Positions 22,644-34,016 of a DNA stretch of 64,000 nucleotides are shown here, piece by piece; within the stretch, counting starts at the first letter, position 1; every line of letters begins with the position of its first letter. The notes beneath the pieces are model-generated. The model was not told the origin of the DNA, ran no database searches, and saw only the letters and a program-made list of their open reading frames with translations. The position numbers and the translations under genes were made by a program. Source of the stretch: Rhipicephalus microplus. Its lineage: Eukaryota > Arthropoda > Arachnida > Ixodida > Ixodidae. The stretch lies in NCBI RefSeq assembly GCF_043290135.1, contig NC_134705.1, positions 43,465,271 to 43,529,270 of the forward strand. The letters are read 5' to 3'.

Positions 22644-22994
22644 TCATAGCCGCGCACATAGTCCAGTTGTTTCCAAAAAGGTTATAACTGCTCTTGTGAC
22701 CGCAGTTGCACTGTTGGTGTCTGGCCAAGGGCCCAACATGGTCTCATCAGTTAATGACCTACTGCGATATAGTTCAGTAGAAGAAATCAGTGTTTGTCGT
22801 TCACGTACGTATGCTGGGCAGACACAAAATATGTGCTCAGGTGTTTCTGGCACATCACAGTGTTCACAATTAGGACTGATGTCACTGCGACCGATGATAT
22901 GTGCGTAACGTCTGGTGTACGCTACAGCAAGACGAATGCGGTGGATCATACTTGTGAGCTGCCGTTTCAATTTAGGGGGCATGCGGAACCTCAT
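22644..22994 (-). pseudogene. Family B LINE C-terminal zinc-like domain
   Basis: This segment contains CEHCDVPETPEHIFCVCPAY, a C-X2-C...H-X4-C arrangement that closes the ORF2 of I/R1-type LINEs after RNase H. It ends at a stop near 22644. It is separated from the RNase H frame by a break near 23000-23100. Confidence 0.8.
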
Positions 22995-23102
22995 TTCCGG
23001 GTCCCATTTGTGAAGTCGCTAGAGTCGCCGTCCCGGTTTGGTCCAGTGCTGAAGTATGTAGCTGCGCATCACGCAGCGAAGCAGGGCGTTCGTGTCAACT
23101 CG

Positions 23103-24236
23103 TCAAAACGCAATGCGTACTTCAGGGGCACTGTTTAAGGCATTTTTAGCTTCAGCGTCTGCCTCTTCGTTTCCCATCACGCCGCAATGAGCGGGAATCC
23201 ACTGGAAAGTTATAAAATGACCATTTGTTGAAGCTACCTGAATAAGTTCTGTGATTTCTATTGACAAGCTGTAATACGGACCTTGCTTCATGATGCAATT
23301 AATGGTTTTTAAAGCGGGTTTGGCATCACAGAAAATCGTCCAGGCTCGAGGTCGCCCTCCGGAAATAAATCTTATTGCCTCCCGGATAGCGACAAGCTCT
23401 GTGGCAGTTGATGTGGTTTTATGATCCACTTTGAATCGTCGAGCGATATCCGTGTCTGGGATGACAAAGGCTGCGGCGGAGGTTTTTAGCGTGGTGGATC
23501 CATCGGTGTACACGTGCTGAGAATCACTGTACGTTGTATAAATGTGATATAGGGTCACTTGCCTGAGGCCAACAGAACAAATGAGCGACTTCTTCGTGAT
23601 TCCAGGTATCGTAAAAGAAACAGGTGGTTTAGGCAGGACCCATGGAGGCACTGAAGGTGCATTTGGCGGAGAAAACCTTAATGGTATAATATTTTCATGC
23701 CGCGATATTACTCTTGAGAAACTGCAATCTGGGTGAGTGGCGGGGAGTACTGACAGTGCGGGCTGTCTGTATCTGCTCAGCAATCGGAGGTGAACTCTAA
23801 ATGGCTCGCAGAGCATGTGTACACTGATGGGACAAGCCCGAGCCTCTGCGATTGTCCCATTTTTTGAAGTACAGCGCGGTAGACCCAAGCATCTTCGTAA
23901 GCATTGAGCTTCAACACTCTCTAACGTGTTCACACAACTAGGTCTCATATTGGAGAGCACCGGCATGCTGTATCGATTGTTTCCCACAAATAAAGCATTG
24001 TACAATTGAAGTAGCGATGATTCTGACGGGCCCCATCTTGCTCCTGCTACGTGGCGAAGAACGAGAGCAAAGCTCTTCAATTTAGATTTAAGTACTGCGA
24101 CATGCCTCGTCCACGATAGATTTCTGTGTACGACAACCCCAAGGAACTTGTGGTGCGTTACAGCAGGTATCGCTGTCCAATTAATAAATATCGGTAATTC
24201 GACATATGCTTGCGCGTGAACGCAAGCACTGCGCAT
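23103..24236 (-). CDS. Family B LINE RT thumb and RNase H, open over 377 codons
   Basis: It begins in RT sequence shared in another frame with the upstream ORF. It runs through HHKFLGVVVHRNLSWTRHV and a connecting region to RNase H: HVYTDGSTTLKTSAAAF, ATELVAIREAIRF, WTIFCDAKPAL and QWIPAHCGVMGNEEADAEAK. All four RNase H acidic positions (D, E, D, D) are visible. A one-base frame change near 24200 separates it from the YADD-bearing frame, so ORF2 as a whole is not continuous. Confidence 0.85.
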   Translation of the reverse strand: MRSACVHAQAYVELPIFINWTAIPAVTHHKFLGVVVHRNLSWTRHVAVLKSKLKSFALVLRHVAGARWGPSESSLLQLYNALFVGNNRYSMPVLSNMRPSCVNTLESVEAQCLRRCLGLPRCTSKNGTIAEARACPISVHMLCEPFRVHLRLLSRYRQPALSVLPATHPDCSFSRVISRHENIIPLRFSPPNAPSVPPWVLPKPPVSFTIPGITKKSLICSVGLRQVTLYHIYTTYSDSQHVYTDGSTTLKTSAAAFVIPDTDIARRFKVDHKTTSTATELVAIREAIRFISGGRPRAWTIFCDAKPALKTINCIMKQGPYYSLSIEITELIQVASTNGHFITFQWIPAHCGVMGNEEADAEAKNALNSAPEVRIAF

Positions 24237-24880
24237 TTATCGATTGAAAGAGTGAGCCCCTGACGTCGTAGATATTTGTATGTGATCGTCACTGCACGCT
24301 GTAGGTGAGCTCGTAATTGCGGACGAGTAGTTCCGGATGCCCATATGCATATGTCATCAGCGTATGCACTGATCTTCACCGTGCTGGGAAGTTCTGCTGC
24401 TGGGCCGATCATTGTGACATTGAATAGGATTGGGCTGAGAACTCCTCTTTGGGGAACACCGCGATGAACCTTATATCGATCGGTGTCTCCATAATTTTTC
24501 GTCATGTAAATGGTGCGGTCCCTAAGGCAGCTAAAAATCCAAGCGTACAGTCGTCCACCGATGTCGAAATCTTCCAGTGCGTCAAGGATTGCATAATGCA
24601 GCACATTATCGTAAGCACCCTTAATGTCTAAGAAGACCGCCGCCACTAGTCTGCGTCGGCTTCTTTCCTCTTCAACGCTGGTGATCAAGTCGACCACACC
24701 ATCAATCGCAGATTGGCCTCTTCTGAAGCCGTTCATAAATGCAGGAAAGGAGTTGTTGCTCTCTAGAAGCCACTCTAATCTTGACAGTACCATTCTTTCC
24801 ATCACTTTTCTGACGCAGCTGGCTAAGGCGATTGGTCTGAAGGAGGAAAGTGCATAAGGACACTTCCCCAGCTTAAGCAA
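24158..24880 (-). CDS. Family B LINE reverse transcriptase palm
   Basis: It shows FRPIALASCVRKVMERMVL, NGFRRGQSAIDGVVDL, AAVFLDIKGAYDNVLH (catalytic Asp), GVPQRGVLSPILFNVTM and KISAYADDICIWA (intact YADD). In GVPQRG, Arg stands where Gly is usual. The downstream frame at 23103-24236 continues the protein after a single frameshift. Confidence 0.88.
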   Translation of the reverse strand: MLKLGKCPYALSSFRPIALASCVRKVMERMVLSRLEWLLESNNSFPAFMNGFRRGQSAIDGVVDLITSVEEERSRRRLVAAVFLDIKGAYDNVLHYAILDALEDFDIGGRLYAWIFSCLRDRTIYMTKNYGDTDRYKVHRGVPQRGVLSPILFNVTMIGPAAELPSTVKISAYADDICIWASGTTRPQLRAHLQRAVTITYKYLRRQGLTLSIDKCAVLAFTRKHMSNYRYLLIGQRYLL

Positions 24881-25321
24881 TGCAATAATTCGACTGCATT
24901 TCCAATGAGCTGGGACTTCTCCTGACTATCATGAGGTGTTATAATGAGATAACAGGATACGTCGTGCTTCTGTATCAAGATGGTTGAGTGCAGCATACGT
25001 GATACCATCAGGTCCCGGCGCCGATGATCAGCGCGAGGCAGAAATCACAGCGTCAAGCTCATGCATTGTAAAACGTACGTCAAGGCGCTCGTCAGACGAT
25101 GGAGGCGCAACGGTAGTAAAAGGCTCATTAGTGGCAAGACCATCAGTGGTGTGCACGATGAGGCTACAGTATTCACTGGCTATCTCAACTTCTGTCCATC
25201 CCTGACGTAAAGCAACAGCTTGAAATGGTTGACGTTGTTGGGGAGTTGTCTGCAAACTTCGTACCACCCGCCAGATCTTAGATAGATGTTGCCTGGGGTC
25301 CAAAGATCCACAGAAATTTCT

Positions 25322-26277
25322 TCAACGTTGCCTGTCAATCTTGTCAAGATGCCGAAGAACATGTCGTTGAGCTCGACGGCAGGCGGAAAGGTCTGAAGGA
25401 GACTTCGTTCGTCTGTATCGGCGTTCGGCACGGCGACGGATTGCACGAAGGGCCTCGTATTGGGAGTCAACTGCTGATCTCTGCATCGGTAGGTTAACCT
25501 GTTTGGTTGTGTCACGCAGTGAAGAAGCAATGATGTTCTCTACCTCGGATGGATCAGTCGTGTGCTCACAGCCAGACTTGACAGATGCCTTGAACAGTGT
25601 CCAGTCGGTTTGACGGATGTAACGTGTATGCGTGCGGCGAAACCACCTGAACTGAACATAGGTTGGAAGGTGGTCACTGCCGCGAGTGTCCAAATCTGGG
25701 CACCAACATGCGGAAGACAGAAGGCTTCTGGAAACGAAACAGAGGTCGAGGCAGCTGCTGTAGGACATGCCACGAACAAATGTAGGTGATCCGTCGTTGA
25801 GCACGCTTAGTTCATAGTTGCATATAAAATTCGCCAAATCCCTTCCGCTATAATTCGTTGTAGTGCTACCCCAGAGAGGATGATGTGCATTAAAATCGCC
25901 GATCACAAGGTGTTGCCTTTGTGCTGCTTGTAGAATGGTCCCCAGGTGGAAGCAGTCCATCTGTGCGCATCGGTGTATTTATCCTCCTATTACTGAGAAT
26001 GTCCGCTTTTTATGTGTTATAGTCAGGCTCACGTAATCATTGCTGGCATGCGACGCGACTTCATGTCTCAAGAACGTCAAATCACGGCGTATACAAGCGA
26101 GAACTTCGCTCGTACGTTGATCACTACGGGACCGAATCTGGATAAATCCAGATATACGAAAAGTTGAAACCATATTCGGTTCACATATAACGATAACAGG
26201 AAATTGATGTTTAAAAACCCATTGTCTGAAGTCTTACGGACGGCCGCGTAGGCCACGAGCATTCCATTGCATAACAA
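25322..26277 (-). pseudogene. Family B LINE endonuclease
   Basis: Two frames are needed. 26277-25979 holds the N-terminal part (ICEPNMVSTFRISGFIQIR..., IRRDLTFL). 25960-25322 holds QHLVIGDFNAHHPLWGS, LDLCFVSRSL and RGSDHLPTYV, the GDFN and SDH motifs of APE endonucleases. A stop near 25979 breaks it. 25321-24881 is the linker to RT, also with frame breaks. Confidence 0.85.
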
Positions 26278-26320
26278 GCGACTGGCGCATGCGTTCTTCG
26301 AACATCAGTGCCATGTTCAC

Positions 26321-27684
26321 TTACTGAAGAACCAGTAGAAGAGGCTCCAAAACCTCAAGCAGCTGCACAGCCGCCTTAGCAGCGGGAGTGTTTAGGCTGC
26401 TGAGAATCTTACGCATCGAACCCATCAAATTTTTAAGCATAGCCTTGACATCTGTGTTGTCCATCTTCTTGTTTTCTTCATTGGGGGCAGGGGCACTATG
26501 TGATGATGGCGCTATCCTAGCTCTTGATGGTAGTGAAGGCCACTGAGTCTCCGACGTGGAGAGAGCCAATGACTGGTTACATTGTACTTGCGTGGACTGT
26601 ATTGGCATTTGAGCATCTGTATTCTTCTTTCTGGCCGACCAAAGTAGGCTAGTTGGTGGTGAGGGCATGGTTTTGTGTGTCGAATTCGATAAGCTATGAG
26701 CACTGCTGCTTCGTTTACGTCGGTGTCGCGAACAATGTTTACGGCGTCGTACAGCCCTTGCAGCTTCTCTGTGAGTGGAGTGGTCTCGAACCGCGAACAT
26801 CTTCTTCAGGATACTAATTTCATTCCTCATTTTGGGACATTTCTTTGATGTTGCGTCGTGGGCGCCTCAGCAGTTTGGGCATTTGGCCACAGCATTGGAG
26901 TTATCACCATCATGAAGGCCACCACAACGCTTGCAGGTTACTGCACCCTTGCAAACTGCACTAACATGCCCAAATTTCATGCATTTATGACATTGCAGAG
27001 GTTTTGGTACGTAAAGACGTACCATGTGCCTCACGTACCCAACTTTTACATGTGTGGGTTACGTCTTCGACTGAAACACTACTTTACCTCATCGCGTGCG
27101 TCCAAAGCGGTGGAAACCAAGCACGGGAGCCGACGATGACAGCAGTTTCTCAAGACTCGAGTCTGTTATCTCCTCATCCACATCGCATATATCTCCTGTT
27201 GTCGTTTCTTCGTCATACGCGGATAATGCGCGAACCGGAATGTTTCCTAATCGAATAATCGCTTTCAGCATGTCCAATAAAGCCTTCGTAGTGCCCTCCA
27301 CGACAGTATGTTCTTTCGAGCATTTATGCGTATTTCTACGACTTTCCCTGGAGCGATGAGCTCAAAATACTCGGACAGGCTCTGCCTATTTAGAGAGTTC
27401 AAGATGTCTGTCTTCGATGTCGGCACATACGAAATGGTGTACGACCGCATGCTACTCGCCTTTGTCTGTGCTTGCCGGCCAGTCGGCGATGTCCGGCTGA
27501 TTTTTCTCTTCAGGTGTCGGCTTGGTACGACCACGTAGTCGCTGTCCGAAGCCATATCTTCAACGGAGGAGTCATCAGAATTCTCAACGTGGACCACGCT
27601 TGGGCCGGGTTGAGAACTTGTGTCAGACGCACTAGGATGTGGTCGGCCCGGTCCCGGTTGCTGGATGGGGTTTTGATCCCCCAT
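26321..27684 (-). pseudogene. Family B LINE ORF1 (gag-like)
   Basis: The N-terminal frame starts at ATG 27684 (MGDQNPIQQPGPGRPHPSA) and is proline/serine-rich, then has SLSEYFELIAPGKVVEIRIN. The middle (27060-26870) reads CHKCMKFGHVSAVC and CKRCGGLHDG...KCPNC, the CCHC knuckles, with a stop after. 26830-26321 is a basic then helical C-terminus. This is the RNA-binding protein of the element. It is broken by stops between 27265 and 26830. Confidence 0.8.
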
Positions 27685-27714
27685 TCTAAGGGGGAACGCC
27701 CCTCCGAGGTGTGT

Positions 27715-27890
27715 CGATTATTGAAAAGTCTAGACAAAATAATTAGAAAACTCACAGAGCTCGAAGCAGAGGCTGATGCTGATGCTGATGACCGCTGGTG
27801 GATGGCGCTTACCCACAAAGGGGGATGGGCCAAGAACCGGGCGGCAGGATATTTGAATAAAACTAAATTGAAAATGAAGCCAATCTGAAA
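27715..27890. other. Unassigned repeat-like sequence
   Basis: A short block with a (GCTGAT)n stretch and 'cgcttacccacaaagggggatgggcc', ending in an A-rich tail (gaataaaactaaattgaaaatg). It looks like the terminus of some dispersed repeat, but I cannot assign it. Confidence 0.3.
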
Positions 27891-28790
27891 AAGTAGCTTA
27901 AAATAATACTACCAAAAAGCAAAAATGTTTGCTGAGCAAGCGGTCACACAATCTTTTGTTTTGAAAGACATAACTACGAATTATAAACTAAAGATCTGAA
28001 AAGGTAGGGGTTCACTAGCATGGTAATCTTTTAGTTGCGTTCATGTGTTCAAACACAGCGGAGCATACATCCCTGTGGCAGTAAACAAATGAAGTTCCGC
28101 CAAGTGATAAAATTACTGGTAGATTTACTTGTATTCCTAGCTTTTGTAATGGGGCTACTAAAAATCATTTCTCTGATAAGAATAACGATGAGAGAATAAA
28201 AATAAATGTTCAATTGTTTCAATTTCGTTGCACCAAATGCATAGCAGTGACGCCTTGAGCCGAGGTTTATTAAAGTAATAATTTAGTTGTGGAACTGCAC
28301 AGCGCAATCTGGTATAAGTGACCTCTAACTGGCGAGATACACACCACTGTTTATTCCAGCAATAGCTCAAATGTTCTAAATCTTTGAATTTATCCAAATT
28401 ACCTTTTCCCCAGTGCAGGCAAGCATTTCGGAACGTTAGCGCGGTTACGTAAGCCGTATCTGGCAAAACTGGGATGGTGGGCCCACCCAGGGATACTGCT
28501 GCTAAAGAGTCCACCATTTCGTTCAAATATAATCCACGGTGGCCTGGTACCCATAGCAAGGGCAGTTTTTTTACGTTTTTCGGTACTAAATGCTGAAACG
28601 TATTCATCAGCTCTGAATTTACTGCCGCAGAAAGTGCATTACAAACTGATAACGAATCTGTAATGATAACTGCTAATGATTCGCTTGAGGGTAATTTGCG
28701 TAGGGCAAGAACAATGGCCAATAATTCTGCAATGAATACCGGGGTATAATCTGGGAGTCGAATCAAAAACGACCAGTCCAAAGCAGAGGC
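27891..28790 (-). pseudogene. I-like LINE family A, copy 2 (RNase H onward)
   Basis: The 5'-truncated copy begins inside RNase H at DWSFLIRLPDYTPVFIAEL. It continues VIITDSLSVCNALS, LLWVPGHRGLYLNEMVDSLA and CWNKQWCVSRQLEVTYTRLR to the Cys/His segment LCIWCNEIETIEHLFLF. After a frame change near 28160 it reads FLVAPLQKLGIQVNLPV and CHRDVCSAVFEH up to a stop near 28020. The C-terminus matches copy 1 in order and motif. Copies 1 and 2 keep different residues at the last catalytic Asp (Tyr against Asp). Confidence 0.85.
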
Positions 28791-30329
28791 TGTTCTCTGT
28801 GACAACTTCTTCTCCCTCTCCCCTGCGCAAAATGGTTTCACAGGGTGAAAACGGTGGTGCCCATTCACCATAAATGAATGAATATTGAAGTAAACTAGCA
28901 CGCATTCAAAGTAAAAAATAAAAAAACAAGAAAAATAAAATGCCACCTGTTGAAAGTCGTAATCACCACCTCCCTAATTTGAACCAAGCACAATACCCAC
29001 TACGCTACGCCAGAATGTGCCTATTAGGCTGTAAAATGACTATTTACTTGGAGAACGCGCCGTTAGACTTCATGTTTAAAAAACCCACAGTCAAGACTGA
29101 CGCGATATTTCTTACCAAATAACAATTGCCTCTTGATTCGACAGTGACGAATGGCTTCCGGGCACAGGATGACGTGCGGATATTAGCAAGAGCGCACCGG
29201 TTTTTTTTTTTTTGTGAAGTATCGACATCTTAATTGAGAAAAATCTCAAATTGACTAAAGGAGCAGCCACAGATTGTCGGCTGTCGCTGCTGATAGTTTT
29301 CTTTTTTTTCATTTAATAGTCGGTTCTCCCACTTGCTAGTGGTCAACATGTACAGATGTTTTAAAATGACTTGTCCGGTAGATATGCGCGCACACAAGTG
29401 AATATTGAGTTTTTTCTTCTTTTTTTGCGCAAGCGACTTTATAGCAATATACATCTGGCGTGCCAGATTACATATTAGCAGTTATATCGTTACCTGCAAC
29501 TAAGAAACTGGCGATGAAATTACTAATGCAATCCACTGAAAAATTATGCCAGTGTGTTCCAAATTACCAAATCAAAATTGCGTGTTCTCACATACGAGTC
29601 ACAGAAGTACCGGCTACTGCACTCAGAGGAAAGCTTTGGGTGACAGCCTACGTTGCTGAAAGCACGACACATCTATCGTCGTCAATCCTTTAGCGGGCAC
29701 TGCACACGTGGTGAAATGGTCGATTTAAGCTCAAGGATGTCTAAACTGCACTTTACAGTCGTTCTTAAGCTTGAGAATTGTGCCAATTTAAAGTAAAAAC
29801 CGCCGGCAGCATGTACACTGACGCCACCGGCACGATAGGCATTGCTGGGACGGGGCACAGGGTAAGGCCGCTCTTGAAGCAGCTGAGTTGCGATGCTTGA
29901 AGTTGCTGCATTTAAGCTTCGCCACATTTCTAACTGTTTCCTGAAGTAATGGAAGTATAAGCATGGCCAGACATCCACTTACGCGGTTTGGCGAAACGAC
30001 AGCTTTTTCTGTTGTCTCCGCTTGGAGACCTTGCGAAGCGATCGATTGAGTGAGCTAATTCACGTTTCGTCAACTTGGCGGCGAAAATAATTTCCTGTTT
30101 CTGTAAGAAGCAGCGTCCAGCTCCAGGCTTTTCAACACGACTGATGTGAATATGGCCGGTATACGCGGGGGCATATGCGAAAGAGGTGCATTATAATTGC
30201 TGCGATACGTACGTGCGCCACAAAATTTACGTTTGCTCGGTATCTGGTAGGGTAGCATCTCTCCGTGCCGTCGAATCAAGCGTTTTATATTCAGCGACAC
30301 CGAAACACACCACGGCACGCGCTGCAATA
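28791..30329. other. Unassigned intronic sequence
   Basis: No gene or element recognised. A weak tRNA-like A-box/B-box arrangement on the minus strand near 28955-29020 is too degenerate to call. Confidence 0.35.
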
Positions 30330-30545
30330 ACGTACACGCTGCACTGGTGGAAACAGTGCGTGCTCCAGTATTCACCAGTGCTTGCCAGTGAAAATTCGAG
30401 CGCTTTTAGCGTTTCGCAGTGTTCAACAGCATCACAGTGGTTAACCTAGCGCTATACCAGTGCGACACAGCTATTTACCTGTGCGCCCAGAGAACTGCCA
30501 GTAAATACCAGCATGTACCAGTGTCTTCAGCGTGTACCAGTGCAA
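30330..30545. repeat. Cluster of CCAGTG / CAGTG motifs
   Basis: CCAGTG recurs irregularly at least six times within about 215 bases (for example ttcaccagtg, ttgccagtg, taccagtgcg, gtaccagtgtc, gtaccagtgc). Spacing is not constant, so it is a motif cluster or a decayed short tandem repeat. Confidence 0.5.
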
Positions 30546-30599
30546 AAAAACGTACTGACGTGACGCTGGGGACGCTGTTTTTTGTAATAGGAAAGAAAG

Positions 30600-31165
30600 T
30601 GAAAAAATCACAGCTCATTCATGGAGTGAATGACGATGAGTGTGGTCAAGTGTCCATCAGTCCGTCCGTCCGTCCGTCGGTGTGTTCATTCATTCGTGAG
30701 TCCGGACGGACGAAGTTACCGAGGCACGTAAAGACGGACGAACTCATGGACGGATAGATGGAATCACGGTTAGACGGACGCATGAATGGACTTAAGCACG
30801 TGCAAACAGACGGACGGACGGAATCACGTACAGATGGACGGACGCACGAATGGACGAAAGGAAGCACGGACGGACAGACAGACGAACGGAGGGAAGCACA
30901 GACGTGTGGACGGACAGACTGACGGAGAATGGACTGATGGATGGATGAACAGAATAATGGACGCACAGACGGACAAAAGTATGAATGAGAGAACGAATGG
31001 ACGCATGAATGGATGGATTCACGAACGGACAGGCAGACAGAGAGACGGTCGAAAGCGCGGATGAACAGACAAACGGACGGACGCATAAACGAATGGAGAG
31101 TTGGACAGACGGACGGACGGCTGGACGCTTCGCCCCACTCATCATAACTCACTCAATGGACATGC
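30600..31165. mobile_element. GGAC-minisatellite element with inverted ends, copy 1
   Basis: The left end (30620-30650, catggagtgaatgacgatgag...) and the right end (31127-31164, gcttcgccccactcatcataactcactc...) are imperfect inverted repeats. They enclose about 470 bases of degenerate GGAC/GGAT minisatellite. A second element with the same ends and core lies at 51040-51500. No protein is encoded; frames across it are repeat artefacts. Confidence 0.7.
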
Positions 31166-31600
31166 TCTGAAAACCACTAACGCCGTATAGTTATGAAATT
31201 ACCAAGGATGCATGGATGTTATGAGCGTCCCCTTTATACTGGGCAGTGGCATGTGTGCCTCCAAGCTCTCAAGAAAAAAATGAAAACTTTCTTATTATGT
31301 TGGCCTATTGCCGGATGTGCTTCGATTAAGTTGATCTTCTTATAACAAAGAAACATATAAATTTATGCTCCATCTCTCTGTGTCTTCAGGCAGAGGGACC
31401 TTATTTTTCCTCTATTTCTGTCTTTAACTCTACTTTTTTGCCACCAATACTTTAACCGTCTACTTGCTGCTATCACGGACGTGCTCAGCTTTCCATTTTT
31501 GTCCCTGAAACCCAAAGCCTCATGTGGGCTTGTACGAACTCAAAAACCTGGGTGGATAACACCGCATTCAATCAGAACATTGTTTCTTTATCTCCCCCCC
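31166..31600 (-). mobile_element. LINE 3' end fragment, same family as the 51.5-54.7 kb element
   Basis: 'gagcgtcccctttatactgggcagtgg' and '...tttgtccctgaaacccaaagcc...' resemble 51559-51750 ('cagtgccctttagatcgggcggtgg', 'gtgtccctaaaccccaatgc'). Both follow the right end of a GGAC element, so the two repeats travel together or the minisatellite belongs to this LINE's tail. Confidence 0.5.
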
Positions 31601-32154
31601 ACCACTCGCGATGTAAATTGTTCGTTTTTTTATTGAATGTCGCTTTATGACAACGCGTTGCATGGCAACCCGACCTCCCTTCCAACAGTAAAAATTTAAA
31701 GCGTTTCTTTTTGAATTGTCATAAAACATCTCCCACCCTATTTAATGCTTGCCCTTGCGGTAGTCAGTGAGAGCCCACTGCTTTTTTATCGCTGTCATTG
31801 AATAAATCATCTCCTCCTCTCTCACTTTTTACTTAATGCTCCTTATTGCTATATCACCCACCCTGCCAGCCGTATATTTGATGATGATGATGATGATAAT
31901 AATAATTATGACGATGAAGATGATGGTGATGGTCCCCTTGCATTGCTGGCACTCGCCTACGAGAAGGGGGTGGGGGGGGGGGGTCAGCCGAGCACCGAGC
32001 AGCAGGATTTTTGGGTTTGTTATGTATTTAAAAGCCTCCGATGAAGTTTCAGTAAAACGTAAAAACGAATCGCAAATATTGTAAGAAAATGCTGCACGAG
32101 TTAGCGGTCAGACAATGAGATAGTCATGAAACCCAAAATAATAACAGCAGATTA
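31601..32154. other. Unassigned; (GAT)n and poly-G tracts
   Basis: It contains a (GAT/ATA)n stretch near 31878-31930 and a G-rich tract near 31965-31984. No gene is seen. Confidence 0.4.
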
Positions 32155-33470
32155 ACAAGCTAATCTTTTTCTTTCCATTATTCAAGCACACACAGCAGAG
32201 CAAACCTCCCCGTGGCTGTACACTAATGCAATCCATCCAAAGGATATAATTACTCTCACGTTTATTTCTAAACCTGGCTTCTCAATGAAGTCGACAAGAT
32301 ATCTTTACCTTTGAGAAAAATATCCGTGACAAAATAAAAAATTATCTATTGTTTCAATATCTTTGCAAAAGAGACGGAGAGGCTGTGAGTCCATCTTTAT
32401 GTAAGTAATAATTCAGGAAAGGAATTCTACAGCGTATTCTGGTGATTGTATTATCTAAGTGCCGAGATACGCACCACTGTTTGTTCCAGCAAAATCTTAC
32501 TTGCTCGAAGTCTCTAACTTTTTTCAATGATAATTTATCTATTTCTTTGTGCAAACAACCATTACTATATCTCACTGTTGTTACGTAAGCGAAATTAGGT
32601 AAAATAGGGAAGAGTGGTCCGCTTACAGATGCTTTTGCTAACGAGTCTGCCATCTCATTCAGATAAATTTTGTAGTGGCCATGTACCCACAGCAAATGGA
32701 ATTTTCTCAGGTTCGCTTAAAAACTGCTAATCACAATGATTAATGTTAAATGTTTTGGTGCAAAGAGTGCAGTACATACTGAGAGAGAATAGGTAATTAT
32801 GACCGCTTCTGGTTCGCTTGTGGGAAGTTTGCAAAGTGTTAAATTTATAGCAAATAATTCAGCAATGAATATAAGAGTATATTTTAGTAAGTCAATCGAT
32901 AAAGGCCAGTCGAGCGAATGACAGAAGATTCCTACTCCACTATTTTCGTTTAATACGGATGCATCTGTCGCAGTAATGTTGTTTATGGACTGATGAGTCA
33001 AGTATCAGTTTAACTAATTATTAAAATATTGAAAGGCCATTCGTTTTGCATCACCAGAGAGAATAGCAACAATTTCTCTGTTAAGTTTTTAATTAAGTAT
33101 TCTTGTTGAGGTATTCTGAAAGATATTTACATTCAGAGGTTCTAGCAGCGCTTGAACAAACCTTATCTGAGGGGATTGTATAGTTTTTACCGTTGTGTTC
33201 TGAAGAATGCACTTGGTTCTTGAATAAAAACGTAAGAAGCGTGTGTCAGAGGTGAATGTATATTTTTAAGAAAGATTGAGCTCCATTTTAAACTATGTTG
33301 ACAAAAGTTGAAGACGTGCATCGACATACCAAACATTATTTGCAACAAGCTTGGGGAGTCCAAGACATTAGCGCAAAGCTTCTCTTTCTAATAGTATAAA
33401 CTGTCTCATTTTATTTGCCACGCTTCCAGAAATTAATAAGAACCTGAATTGCATAATAGGTCACACATAG
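32155..33470 (-). pseudogene. I-like LINE family A, copy 3 (RT thumb onward)
   Basis: It is truncated in the RT thumb near 33470. RNase H pieces follow in different frames: NNITATDASVLNENSGVGIF, FIAELFAINLTL, AVIITYSLSVCTAL (the second Asp is Tyr) and LLWVHGHYKIYLNEMADSLA (truncated here to the readable part). CWNKQWCVSRHLDN and the C-terminal region come next, ending about 32155. It is the most decayed of the three copies. Confidence 0.78.
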
Positions 33471-33734
33471 CTCGTGTAAATTATTAAAATGTATATCTTC
33501 TCCATCATGTTTTCTTGTTTCCGAACTTTATATACTGGTGAGACTACTCGTTCTTTTTCACCACTTTGCATCCACGCTCTTCCTATGCAAATACCTGAAC
33601 ACTTTCCCTGCCCATCTACTCTTCTTCAGTTTTCTAAGCCTTTCTTCAAATCTCGTTTTGGTCTGAGCTCTCCTTACTCTAAAGCCTCTAAATTGCACAT
33701 CCGCCTTTAAAGCCTCATTCGTTGTCTTTTCGTG

Positions 33735-33980
33735 AATGCCCAACGTGATGATGATGATGATGACGATGATCAAAACTTTATTTCTTCCAAAAGAGACAAA
33801 TCGCCCAGAAGTCGGTTACGCTGCTTAGAAAAAGTCAGTGGGGATCCCTTGGGACACCACTGCCTCCAATACAAGTGAGCCCAATGCAAGGTCCTTTGAT
33901 TTACACCCATTTTTTATTTCACCTTGACTTTATGCCCACCACTTAATTACCAAATGTAAGCCCTGGAACCATTGCACCTT
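33735..33980 (-). mobile_element. 3' end of a LINE with (TCA)n tail
   Basis: On the minus strand, 'agaaataaagttttgatcatcgtcatcatcatcatcacg' (near 33785-33745) is a poly-adenylation-like signal followed by a short TCA array, a common form of I-like LINE ends. No coding part remains. Confidence 0.4.
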
Positions 33981-34016
33981 TGCGCAAACCTCGAAGCACT
34001 TGGTACCTATCGTACC

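Larger units (their letters stand above)
22455..27700 (-). mobile_element. I-like LINE (family B), near full length
   Basis: On the minus strand the order is ORF1 (27684 down to about 26321, with CCHC knuckles), APE endonuclease (26277-25322), reverse transcriptase (24880-24158), RNase H (24236-23103) and a C-terminal CCHC-like segment (22994-22644). The 3' end reads ctgtaaataaacttacctcctcctcctc near 22460-22490. The span of about 5.2 kb fits a complete I-like element. Only a few frameshifts and stops break it. It lies in the same orientation as the host gene. Confidence 0.88.

Noticed and set aside
30646..31152. 168-codon frame rich in Ser, Val, Arg and Pro on the minus strand
   Set aside because: All frames of both strands are open across the GGAC minisatellite because the unit lacks stops; no family is matched.
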